Shown here one piece after another: positions 41,252 through 52,182 of a DNA stretch of 64,000 nucleotides. The position numbers were made by a program, and so were the translations under genes. Position 1 is the stretch's first letter, and the number at the start of each line of letters is the position of its first letter. This DNA comes from Albula goreensis (Eukaryota; Chordata; Actinopteri; Albuliformes; Albulidae). The stretch spans positions 27,720,406 to 27,784,405 of the forward strand of contig CM040745.1 in NCBI GenBank assembly GCA_022829145.1, in the 5' to 3' direction. The notes below the pieces were generated by a model. It was not told where the DNA came from. It searched no databases and was given only the letters and a program-made list of their open reading frames with translations.

Positions 41252-42024
41252 TTCAGAAGAAACTGTGGATCAGCTACTTGTATATTCTTCAATGATGTGA
41301 CTCAGTCAACGTTTTCATTCCGTTACCATAGTGACTGGCAAACGTGGTGTAATTTATACAATTCAATACAACCACTCTTTACAATTCAAGTCAATTAAAT
41401 GCTTTGGAATTGTTGTGTATATTAGGGCATCTAACTGATCGAGGTAGCAAGTAAGGATCCATGAAATGAAAATAAAAACAGAGAAAATCTAAATTCCGGA
41501 AATGAGCCGGAAGCAAAACTGTGTGACCCCGGATAAATTGTTATGATTCCAGGGAGGCGTAGCCACTGCAACTGTAAGTACAGACATTAATATAGCGCTT
41601 GAATTGTGGTGTAGACAGTTGCGTTTTCAAAATTGCGTGGGTAGACAGATTGAATTTTGACGCTACAAAATATTTCATTTTCTTATTTGATCTGAATAAC
41701 AATATTTGATAATATTTTTAGGCTACAACGGTAGCTAACCACATTCACAGTGGTGACAGCATACCTGGCCTTAGCCATAACAGTACGGTGTTAAACTCAC
41801 TGACATAGTTGCAGTGAGTGCATTTTATGTAGAACACAAAAATAATTACATTATCAATATTTTTAGTATTTAATAGATGATCCGTACTTGTGATGATTTG
41901 AAAAATTATAGCAATTGTGTTAAGGGTCTTAGTGCAGTATTTTCAATTCTGGAAGGTTACTCAGAGCAGCCACCAACATGATAATCTGTTGTAGGAAAAA
42001 TATACTGCTTGAATCACATTTAAG
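41252..42024. promoter_or_regulatory. Head-to-head promoter region of nme7 and the methyltransferase
   Basis: 773 bp separate the nme7 ATG (minus) from the methyltransferase ATG (plus). Inferred on the plus side: a non-coding first exon ending at 41573 with a strong donor (ACT|GTAAGTAC) and an acceptor at about 41993-41994 (CTGTTGTAG). The coding exon then starts about 30 bp before its ATG. On the minus side the X-box-like motif at 41322-41335 is the clearest element. No TATA box was identified with confidence. Confidence 0.6.
41322..41335 (-). promoter_or_regulatory. RFX X-box-like motif upstream of nme7
   Basis: The plus strand reads GTTACCATAGTGAC, the minus strand GTCACTATGGTAAC. Two RFX half-sites are separated by two bases: the GGTAAC half fits RGYAAC perfectly and the other half has one mismatch to GTNRCC. 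It lies about 70 bp upstream of the nme7 start codon, where X-boxes of ciliary genes usually sit. NME7 is a known ciliary protein, so RFX control is a reasonable inference but is not shown by sequence alone. Confidence 0.6.
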
Positions 42025-44182
42025 ATGACTGAGGACACAGTCATTTTGGATGGTGGATTGGCAACAGAGTTGGAAGCAGCTGGCTTAAACATACAGGTAA
42101 AGCACAGTATAGATTACATACACTCTGACAGTATATTAAGAACAGTATGAAACTGCCAAAACTGCATTTTGTTTAGGGTGACCCATTATGGAGTGCTCGA
42201 ATGTTATACTCCAATCCACAAGCTGTTAAAGAGGCCCATTACAGGTAAGAGTAAAGGAATTTATGTATGTATAAAAACAGTATTTTTTTAAAGACTACAG
42301 TTGATTTACAGATTATTATCTTGCTATGACTAGTAATTATTATTATATTTCATTACTGATCCTAATGGCAATGCTTTCACATCATATAAAATGGTGATCT
42401 CTGCGGCAACCTGTTGATGACCGTTGAAACATTTCTTTGAACCCCATAGATTCCTTCAAAGTGGTTCTGATATTATTACAACAGCTACATACCAGGCTAG
42501 TATTGAAGGGTTTATCCAGCACCTGGGCCTGACACTGGAACAGGCCAATCAGCTCATGATGACAGGTGTGCAGCTGGCCAAGGAGGCAGTGTGGGACTTC
42601 AACACAGACGGTGTTCATCCAGGTAAGTGTTGATTAGAAACTATAGAAACCGTGTCCTTCTGAGCAAGATTCTTGAATCTGGAATGTGTTTATTTTTAAG
42701 TGATATATGTTAAGTTGATATGATATAAGCATATAAAACGCCTGTGCTGATGCTTTCTTATGTCCTTTCGTAGGAAGGAGAGTGCCACTGGTGGCAGGGT
42801 CTGTTGGGCCCTATGGTGCCTTCCTGCATGATTGCTCAGAGTACTCAGGAGCTTATGAGGAATGGATGAGTAAAGAGGTACGTTAGTGTCAACCCCTCCT
42901 TTGTGGTGTATCGATGGAATGTCATTTAACCTGCTGTCACAGGCATCTGCTCTGGATTCAGGAGCTGAAGGCTTGGCATCGACCTCAGATGCACTGCTTG
43001 GTATCAGCAGGAGCTGATCTAATTGCCATGGAAACCATCCCAAGCCTTAAGGAAGCAGAGGCCTTGGTGGAGCTGCTACAGGAGTTCCCCAATTCACAAG
43101 CATGGCTGTCCTTCTCTTGTAAGGTAATATGCAGTCACACTGTATGAGATTAAGCTGTTCTCAAGCCAAGTTGTCGGGATATAACAGGGTTCATCCAAAC
43201 CACTTACTTAATATTATGAAAATGTATATGCTATCAAAAAATAATGATGACAAAACCACAGGGACTGCACTGATTTAAAGCTGCTATAGCAGTGTCTAAC
43301 ATACTACCAAGTAGAGTGAACTTTCCTAAATCAGGATTCCATTATTTTATGAGAAAATATGTGAATTATGTTATATCACAACCACATTTACTGAGCTGAC
43401 TTAAAATAGTTACCAAGATATTAATTTAATGGTTAATTGAGCGATGTTACCTCCTTTAGGATGCACAGTGTATTTCCAATGGCAAGAGGTTTTCTGAGGC
43501 CATGCAAGTGGCCAGAAGGTCCAAGCAGCTGGTAGCTATAGGGGTGAACTGCTGTGCCCCAACATTGGTGGAGCCCCTGCTGGAGTCTGCCGCTCGACAC
43601 AAGAGTCCAGACCTGAGCTGGATTGCTTACCCTAACAGTGGGGAGGACTGGGTTGTAGGCACTGGGTAAGTGGAACAGATGATCCCCTGAAAGTCACTTA
43701 TTGCTTGTTATATCTGTAGAGTCGAACAGTGAATAAAGGTGAGCACTGGATGAATATGAATAACTGCACTACATAACAATACATGGTTTGTTTCAGTGAA
43801 AAGAATTCAGAGCATTATAAACATCAGGCATAGTCAAAGGTTACATTTATTTTATTTTTGAATTATGTTGTTTTAAAGAGAAACACTCTTCTCAACCAAA
43901 TTTCTCAGGTGGAAAACATCCGCAGATAAAGTGTCATTAGCTGACCTGAGCTTAAAGTGGAGAACACAAGGAGCCGCTTGGATTGGTGGGTGGAGTCATG
44001 CACAGTATTAGAAATTCATTTAGCCCTTGATCGCTGTCTGTCAGCTTGGTTGTGTTAATTGCCATTTCTCATTACTTGCAGGTGGGTGTTGTCGTGTTAG
44101 CCCAGCTGAGATAGCTGAAATAAGACACAAACTACACGGAAGCAAACAGATGGGAGGACCAGACAACGGATCACCACCTTGA
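42025..44182 (+). CDS. Homocysteine S-methyltransferase (YbgG/MmuM-like), complete
   Basis: A cytosolic-type enzyme expected to transfer a methyl group from S-methylmethionine or S-adenosylmethionine to homocysteine, giving methionine. Eight coding exons: 42025-42096, 42177-42244, 42450-42622, 42774-42877, 42962-43123, 43460-43665, 43909-43985, 44082-44182. All phases close and predict 320 residues, the usual length of this family. Seen: N-terminal ILDGGLATELE, then DIITTATYQAS, PLVAGSVGPYGA, GADLIAMETIPS, and the zinc-site cysteines in GVNCCAP (Cys224) and GGCCR (Cys290, Cys291). BHMT is a relative but is longer, and this protein matches the shorter bacterial/plant type better. It has no signal peptide. 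It shares its promoter region with nme7 and converges on bivm. The introns (longest 336 bp) hold nothing recognisable. Confidence 0.93.
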
Positions 44183-44944
44183 CACTTCAATCGTCATGTA
44201 TTGGATATAATTCCAGGATAAATTTACAATTTATTGATCTAAATACTGAGACAAAGAGATGGAACACAGCATCCATTCTTTCAGTATCTTCCAAGATGTT
44301 AATATATACAGTTAAATTAAAAATATTAATTGTATGGTCAATTAATATTTTTGCTGAAATAAAATGTTCTTTTATAAAACCAGTATAAATTCTTCAAAAT
44401 AAAGAAAATAAGACAACAGAGCATTTAGGGACGCTCTGAGTACTGTGGATTCCATAACGGTCTACAAAGAGGGGATATGGTTTGTATATAGCATCAAATT
44501 GCAAGCATGCGTAATATTTTGCACTTGCATTAGACACAATCAGAGCAAAAATAAACTTTGTATTGACATGATCATTCCACCCATATGGAACAAAGATTAC
44601 AATGTGTTTACCGTCTTTGCAATGTCCAGTAAGTGTATTCTTAGACTGTTTTGTCAACTCAAAGTTTTTACTTTAATATATATTTTACTATAAATTTCTG
44701 GCTTTTTATATTCATCAGCAGAGTTGTATGTATGTACTGTTATTTTTTACTGACTGCAAAAAAAAATCCAGTTGATGACAGTAGTTAATTTCAGACTCAA
44801 GAAAATTCAGTGGTCATGGATTAATTAATCAAGAATTCATGAATCCTTCAATTATTTAGATTTTAAGCATTCTTTTTATGAGAACATCTAAAAAGAGAAC
44901 ATGCCTTTGTGACTGCGTTTTCCCAGAAGTCCAAACATCATGAC
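44183..44944. other. 3' regions of the convergent methyltransferase and bivm genes
   Basis: The space between the methyltransferase stop codon (plus) and the bivm stop codon (minus). Plus-strand AATAAA signals lie at 44358-44363 and 44398-44403. On the minus strand a variant ATTAAA (44672-44677) and a canonical AATAAA (44230-44235) could serve bivm. If the latter is used, the two transcripts would overlap. Confidence 0.55.
44358..44363 (+). terminator. Polyadenylation signal of the methyltransferase gene
   Basis: AATAAA lies 176 bases after the TGA stop, with a second copy 40 bases further on (44398-44403). The position suits a short 3' UTR. Use of either signal is inferred. Confidence 0.5.
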
Positions 44945-47900
44945 TTAAAAAGAGCTGTCCCCATCTGTCCTCCTCCTGGGAGACCCCCCATGTCTGTCTT
45001 TGTAGCTGTTAGATAGACGCTTCCGGGTACTGGTTCTGGGACAGTCCTTTTTCAGTGACCGGCCCAGATCAACCAGGTGATCAGCAGACGATCTCTCCCT
45101 CTGGCTGTCTGTTAGCCCCTGTCGACAGAGGTTGTACTGTAGGTTTTCCATGTTCAGAGACCAGGGCCCCAGTTTCTGCCAGTTCACCCTCTGGAAGGCC
45201 ATGATGCAGTGAAGGTTCCCTCCCACCTGTCAGGAGAGAATGTTGTTTGCTCCCACACATTCAGCTGTGTCAAGGAATTTGTACATGTTCCCATACAAAA
45301 GATGGAAGCAGTCTGAATTTGATTTTACAGGTTTCTAGTTATGACCCACCTACAACAGTGATACTGACATTGAATTTCATCCCTGTAATTTGTTTTTAAA
45401 AAGTACTTTTTAAATAATGCTGTTTTTTATTATTCCGTAACTGAACAGGAGACACAAAAAACAGGGATGACAGGATGACATTCTGCTCATAGACATTGTT
45501 TTCAAGCCAAGTTGTCAGGATACAAGATATTGATACAATATTTATGAACCTCCACAAATATTCACTCAGTATGTTCTGAGAACCGAGCACCATGCAGCAG
45601 TTCCAACTACAGTACACAGATTATAAAACTATTTCATGTCACTGTACCATAGTTCTTGTAAAAAAAAAAAAAAAAAACCAAGGCAAACTCAGACCTTCTT
45701 GGTTTTCCGGTACTGAATTCCCTTCTCTGTGTGGCGAATGTCCAGGTACTCTGGATTCTGTGTGTTAAGATCTGTCACAATGTCCATCCACCTAAACACA
45801 AACACATACATGAAGGCAGCCTCCCTGAATATTTCATTATAGTGTGAACTTTGAAGAGCACACAAGTACAGTATGTATGGGTGTAACCAAAATTTCAAAA
45901 TGATACATGCATACTTTTTACAGTGAATTGCTGGATGTTTCCTACTTGGTTCTCCAATAAGTATCCAGTACTCCATTTCATTACTGGGAAAAACACCCCT
46001 TAAAAAGACATTGAGAACACACAAATCAAATACTTATAAATATATACAAAATTAAATTAGCCAAATGTATTAGGCACTGTAACATGAATAACAATTTGAG
46101 AGAGATAAAACTTTCTAAATTCAACAGGGAAGAATCAATTGTATGATTTCTTACATCATGCTTAAAATAATGCACCATGGTTTAGTGGTTGAAAGCTGTG
46201 AAACCCATGCAATAAATAACATGAAGTTAATACAACACAGCTGAGTGGCATTGCACCTTTTTGAATAAGCCCATATATCTAAAACCACTTTGTGATAAAA
46301 ACAAATCCAACATGAGATTTCTAAAACAGTTGAAAAACATTATGTTGGCTTAACAGAAGGTTACAACAGAATGTTGTTCAAGACAGTAGTTCCAGAACAG
46401 TAGCCACAAATAAAGAAAATTGTGAGCATGAAATAAAAGCAAGATTGCATAGGAACACCCCCTACCTGTAGGCCTTGGCTGCCTTAAGGGGTGTGGCCTC
46501 AAAGCCCACAGGGCAGAAGTAGTGGTTCTGGCAGTGGTAGATATATGCCATGGACTCATCCTTCAACCCCTGTGTAAGTTTCATCAAAGCCCCCTCAGCT
46601 ATATTAGGGAACACAAATTCATGATCTAGGTCTTATGGTCTATATGTACAGCCAGACATACAAACATATATAAACCAAGGACTATAATGCACAAACATCC
46701 TTTTATTATTAAGTATTTCATTTAACTCATATCTGCCTTTGAGACACCTGTGATCTAGGATGGACGAATATCTGTTTTGTACAGAGCAAGTATATAATCA
46801 TGCCCACTCAGGTCTCCCACAGACAGAAGTCAGTCACACATGTGACCCCTCTGATGCTCACAGCAATAAGCTTTATCTATTTTTTCCACTGCAGATGCTA
46901 CACCCGTCACATATTGCCTATGCTGTTGTAGGAGCACAATGTCCAGTTAATGTCCAGAGGCTACTGAGGATATCAGTCTGCGTAACCCTATTTTTTCCTG
47001 GGAATCCTGAGTCGGTTGTTGTCTTGCCATAGTGGCCCTCCAGCTACAGCCACAGCTGCACCAAACAGAGGCCTTAACAATGTCTTTTCCATTGCTAGTG
47101 TTTGTATCTGGGTATTAAACAAAGGTGAACATCCACTAACCTGTCTCTCCAGCTGTTTTGTGTTTCCCATGGGGTTTGTACAAAAAATAGGAACATCCAC
47201 GAACACGGAAATGATCATTGATTTGTCTAAACCACCTGCAAAAATAAAACATAGAACAAGTTGTCAGAATGAGCTTTGGCCCAAAACAGAGTGTAGAGGA
47301 CGTAATTACATTGGGTGGTGTGTGGATCATGCACTCTTTGCTGTACCGCATTAGGGTGGTGTTGCCTGTGAAAGGGCCAAATTTGATGTCTTCAAATGGA
47401 GGCTGGAACCCCAGGATGTGAAGGGCCTCCTCCTGTGAGATTGGTGGGAGACTGACAAAAACACCACCAAATAACATATCAGTATTTTTAGCATTTCTCA
47501 GCATATGACAGGTCATGATATAAAAATACACGAATGACTTCAATGGACCATTTGGCCTGTACTGTATGATCTTAACAGCACAGTGGCTATACAGGACCCC
47601 AGAGTGACTGTAACAATATCTCACATCTGATCTTGAAGCCCTCGTCTCCATTAAAGAACTTCTGTATTTATAACTGTATATTCAAATTCCTAAATTTGTG
47701 AAGGCGGCAGTGGTAGGCATTATTAAAAATGTCATGGTACATTTTTTTTTATACATATATCTATATTTCCTAAGGCATCAATGGAAAAAAGAACTGAGCC
47801 TTCAGAATATTCAGAGCTGAATGCTGAAATTCATACATAAAGACGAAAATGTAAAAACAATGTGCAGTTATTAATTTGTGACTCTGCTATCCAGTCCAGG

Positions 47901-49916
47901 AATTTAAATGAAGACACAACATGTGAATAAAGAAATAAAATTAAGGGCTTTCTGCATTTAAAAGAGGGTTATGCTCTTAGCCAGCAGAAAATGTAATATG
48001 TGTCCTCTCTAAAGGCAGCAAAAGAGCTGAATGTTTTATTCTCAATTACAAAGAAAACAGCAGCATTACCTCCCAACACCCAGTGTACTGAACAGAAAGT
48101 TCCAGCAAGAGACTAGAGAGGAAATTCCACATGAAGTCTTGTACTGAGGACGGCTGATGCAATACCTAAGGAAAGAGGCAGAAGAGGGTAACAAAAAATG
48201 CATTCGTGCTCACTCCTATTAATATCCACTTTATGATTTGTAATCAACTATCTTGGTTCTTTTTCATTTTTTTATAATAAGCAGGGTCATTTACTTCTTG
48301 AATACATAATTATCAGTCAATGGTGAACTCTTTTTGCATGGATCAACAAATCATTTTCAAGGAGGGAGGGGGAAAATAAACCCATAACAAAAACACAAAA
48401 CACAAGCAGACAAAGAAACACTCATACACAAAACAGCCTACCAGGACTGCCCACCGTATTTTAGCAACATCAACAGGTAGCTACAAAGATCTGAAATTAT
48501 TAGAGCATGCACATTGCTCAATACAATCAAGCATTCATTAGCACATATCACACCATCTCCTCAGATCCAGGACTTTGCGTTGCTTTATCTCCTCTAGTGT
48601 GACCTGTGGAGGGTTGTCTTGCAGATTTCTGCTGTGCTTGTCTGAAGACTTCATCTTCTTTGAGCTGGATTTCTTAATATTGCCTGTGAAATAGGACAAA
48701 ACGTTAAAAGGAAAAAGTACTGTACATTTGCTGTAGATTTAAGCCATTTTTGAATCATGCTTTGACTGATATTATTATGAGAGTAATAACCGCAATTAAA
48801 GTGGAAATATGCTACCAAAAGGTATGGAAGGTCTTTACCTAGGAGGACCTGTGATAGGTCTGGGCTAATACAAATGATTCAGCAAGGAAAAGAACTGATC
48901 AGACATGTGAGCATTTTAAAGTCAGCTAGCAGGGTACAACAGCTAACCTGTGTCAGGGTAGAATGCACCGCACTGAGATGAATAATCACAGATCAAGGTT
49001 GACTGGTCATCGATATGATGAAATATGCTGACTCATATCTCTCACCTTTCATTCAGGCAAAGATTACTGTCCAAAACAGCAGTTGCTTTTTCTTTCACAG
49101 GTATGTCCAATAAATTGCTATAATACCTAACACATTACATTATTTTTATAGCATAGTATGTTTTTTTAATCATTATCAGTTCTTAACATGAGACACTTCA
49201 GTTACATAATGAGAAGAACACTTTGCTATGATCATCGCATTAACATCATCTGGGTCACTTTTTATGGCATCACTCAGAAGATATGGGCTGAATAACTATA
49301 TTCCTATTACCCTTCACAGAGTACAATCCAATGCCCTTGACAAAATTGTACTTTTGACAGTGAAAAGTAAGTTTTGTCTGAGGACTGATTGCAATACCTC
49401 ACAATACAGTATTATGTCAAACTTTACATGTACTTATTTTTTCCACTCACTTGTCCTGGTTTTTCTGGTTAAAATAGCATCAAAATTAGTTGTGTCAATC
49501 TCCCATGCCAGTAACGGTTTTGAGTGGCTTGAGTCTCCATCAAATTCTGAGTTAGCGCAGCCAGTCGGAGCTTGGGTGTGGCCAGCTGTGTTGGACCACA
49601 CTGAGGCAGGATCAGTGTCCCGTACTTTAGCGAGTTTGTCCTTGGAAGTACTGAAGGGTCTGTACACTGAGTCAGCCTGATTCAGCAGGGCGTGGTCAGA
49701 GCACACAGTGTAGAATTTTTCTCTGGAGTGAGTGACAGGGCAGGCCCATGGGACCTGAACCTCAGCGCTCGAGGCCCTTCGCAGTCTCAGGATGTTACTT
49801 GCAAAGGGACTCAAAAGGTGGTGCTCAACATCTCTGCCAGGTGGCCGTGTAGCAGAGCCTGCCAGGCTGCTGCTTCGGGATTTGCTCACTCCTTGACCTC
49901 CTGTAGCGTTATGCAT
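44945..49916 (-). CDS. BIVM, basic immunoglobulin-like variable motif-containing protein
   Basis: A vertebrate protein of unknown function. Nine coding exons in transcript order: 49916-49451, 48683-48554, 48165-48070, 47451-47347, 47235-47141, 46598-46466, 45998-45915, 45791-45695, 45226-44945. All phases close and give 495 residues, against about 503 in human. Conserved blocks seen: [55 protein letters not shown] (Cys211), [53 protein letters not shown] (His323), [21 protein letters not shown] and [13 protein letters not shown]- and C-terminal parts are basic and low in complexity. The donor after 45695 is weak (GTCTGA). A non-coding first exon is inferred at about 50.75-50.85 kb. The introns, of 106-770 bp, contain only an 18-base A run at 45660-45677. 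The Cys, His and YWIL blocks suggest a papain/C39-like fold (see finding). Confidence 0.95.
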
Positions 49917-52182
49917 TGAATGCAGTGCTTTGATGGTGGATATTGAGGAATGGAGTTTTCAACAGTGAAACAGGATGGGCTCAACCCTCTGCTGGGAAGA
50001 ACAGTGAAAATGCTATAATAAGACCATACCACACTAAAGACATGTATGCCATGAGTTGCTGAGTCTCTCATAAATTTTTGTAATTGCAGCCGTGTCAAAA
50101 ATGATAAGCAATGGTGCAGATTAAGTTAATAATGCTAAATCATCATTGCACTTGTACAAGACAATGGATCCTACTTGCAAGGGTCATCCATTACAGGCTT
50201 ATAGCTTAATCCAGTATGCATTATTAAGTGATTCAATTCATGTAAACCCTTTCAATTATTAACGATGCTGAAAGATTCACACAGGTTTACGTTTTAACCT
50301 TATGCTGGTAGAATGGATCATTATGCTGCAGAGGAGCTTTTGCAAACCACATGTAACTGTCTTCGGGAATTTAACAGAAAAACAAGTGGTCGAGTTTTGA
50401 ATGACCACAAATACTGCACTGAGCAATTTCAATTCCTCCGCATACTTCATTATTGACACCTTTTGCCTTTAAAAAGTATAAAGTATTACTTAGGGATAGC
50501 CATATAGCTAGCTATACGTACTGAAATAAAATTACATCACGTATACATTACCTTACATAAACATATTTTGCAGCTCAGTAACTAAATCGCATTTTCCTCC
50601 TTACAGCTCTCATCTCAAGACAGACACCCTGTCTAGTCTCAACTGTCATGAATAGTACACTAGCTAAATCGCTTGCTCGCAACTGTCATGTTCAAAATAA
50701 TAATTATATTACGCCAAGAGAGCTTAAAGTCTGGCAGCACTTACCTTTACATTAATCAGAAAAGACGCAGTCTGGTTGTGTTGACATTCCCGGGGGACTG
50801 CTTGCAGAGAGCTGTGAGTACGAGATTCTACTGTCGTATAACAAAGTGTCAACAAAAATACCAGCAGCCAACTATACTTCCGCACAGCCAACTGCAAAAT
50901 CTACTGAATTTATCTACCTAAGTTTTTAGACACTATTAAAAAAGCAACTCTTGGCTGTTCAGTCCAGTTCAGGATAGCATCATAATTTGTTTAAACTGAT
51001 TTCTTAGTTAGCCAAGGAAGATCAACATCTCGTTATTACAAGATCTTTGCTTGTACTCAGGCTTCCCCTTTGGAATGTAGCTCGGCTGTACCACTATATC
51101 AGTAGGGGTTTAACTCTTTCACTGCGAGATTCGGACCTCCCGCATAAACTCGTTTGCGGATTTCGGTTTTAGCCCTCGTTTTTCTAAACACGACTCCTTT
51201 AACTCTGACATTCGGCAGTACCCCAACACATGCGCAGCGGTGTTGCTATTGATTTTACAGAAGTCCACAGTGCAGGCAGACACGTCTTGTGGACCTAATG
51301 GGCGAGAGCTGTAAAAATCTGTTCTACCTAGTACAGTTGTAGTTGTTTGGCCGTGACAATGCTCTGTGTTTAGTTGATAATTAACATACTTAAATCCTTT
51401 GCAGCCATTATCCCCCTCGGCAACAAACGTGTCAAAAGCAAGTCACAACACTGGAGGTAAGCGTACTGACTGCGTTCTTCTATAACAACGAAATCTATGT
51501 ATAAGAGAACAATAACAGGCTGTGTCTGTACCCCTGACACACCACGTTTGATGATTGTTCTGAAATTGAATCACGCACTGGATTTCCTCATTAACATATT
51601 TTACCGAGTGGAGTAAAATTCCACTTGTGGCCTGTAAGTATAATGGAACGTCCTGTTCCAAAGTGTAAAGTATGGTTATTACAAATTATCAGTTTCATCA
51701 AACCCATTAACAGATTTTACATATTTACGTGGGATCTTTAAAATAATTCTTCCGATTTTCTGTAACCAATCACTTAACACATGTAAATTAAACTCATGAA
51801 AAGTGGCTAAGCCGGCACACATCAAGGTGGCCTTTGAAAAGGACATTTTGCAAAAAGGACAAATGCCGGGTACATTCAACTCAGCACTTTCCGTGGGTTC
51901 AATGTTTTTAGAGAGGCCCTCTACCCAGGTGACCTTTGATTCAGCTTACTTTGAGAAGAAGTCTTATGTGGAGGAGGGAATTTAGCAGATCAGATTACCT
52001 GTGAGGAGTAAGCACCTGCATGAGTGCCAGAAGCCGACATTTGGCTCTGATCTGAGTGGTTACCCCTAAAAATCAAAATGCTAAGAAAGCAAGTCTGTCT
52101 TACTGCAGACTACCTGGATGAGCTGGAAATAAGGGACGGTGCCTGCTGTGTGCCTACCATTGTGATCAGATCAGGTCGCACG
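49917..52182. promoter_or_regulatory. Divergent promoter region of bivm and the nucleoside hydrolase
   Basis: Inferred bivm non-coding exon 1 ends at 50745 (minus-strand donor AAAG|GTAAGTG), and an acceptor (TTCTTCCCAGCAG) sits at 49989-49990. Inferred hydrolase non-coding exon 1 ends at 51456 (CTGGAG|GTAAGCG), with an acceptor at 52107-52108 (TCTTACTGCAG). Sequence at about 51.12-51.35 kb is CpG-richer and contains ATGCGCA (51230-51236), an NRF-1-like half-site. An unexplained protein-like open frame lies at 51803-51985 (see finding). Transcription start sites cannot be read from sequence. Confidence 0.5.

Noticed and set aside
42941..42961. Alternative acceptor CACAG before the fifth methyltransferase exon
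   Set aside because: It would shift the frame into an early stop. The AG at 42960-42961 keeps phase 0 with the preceding exon.
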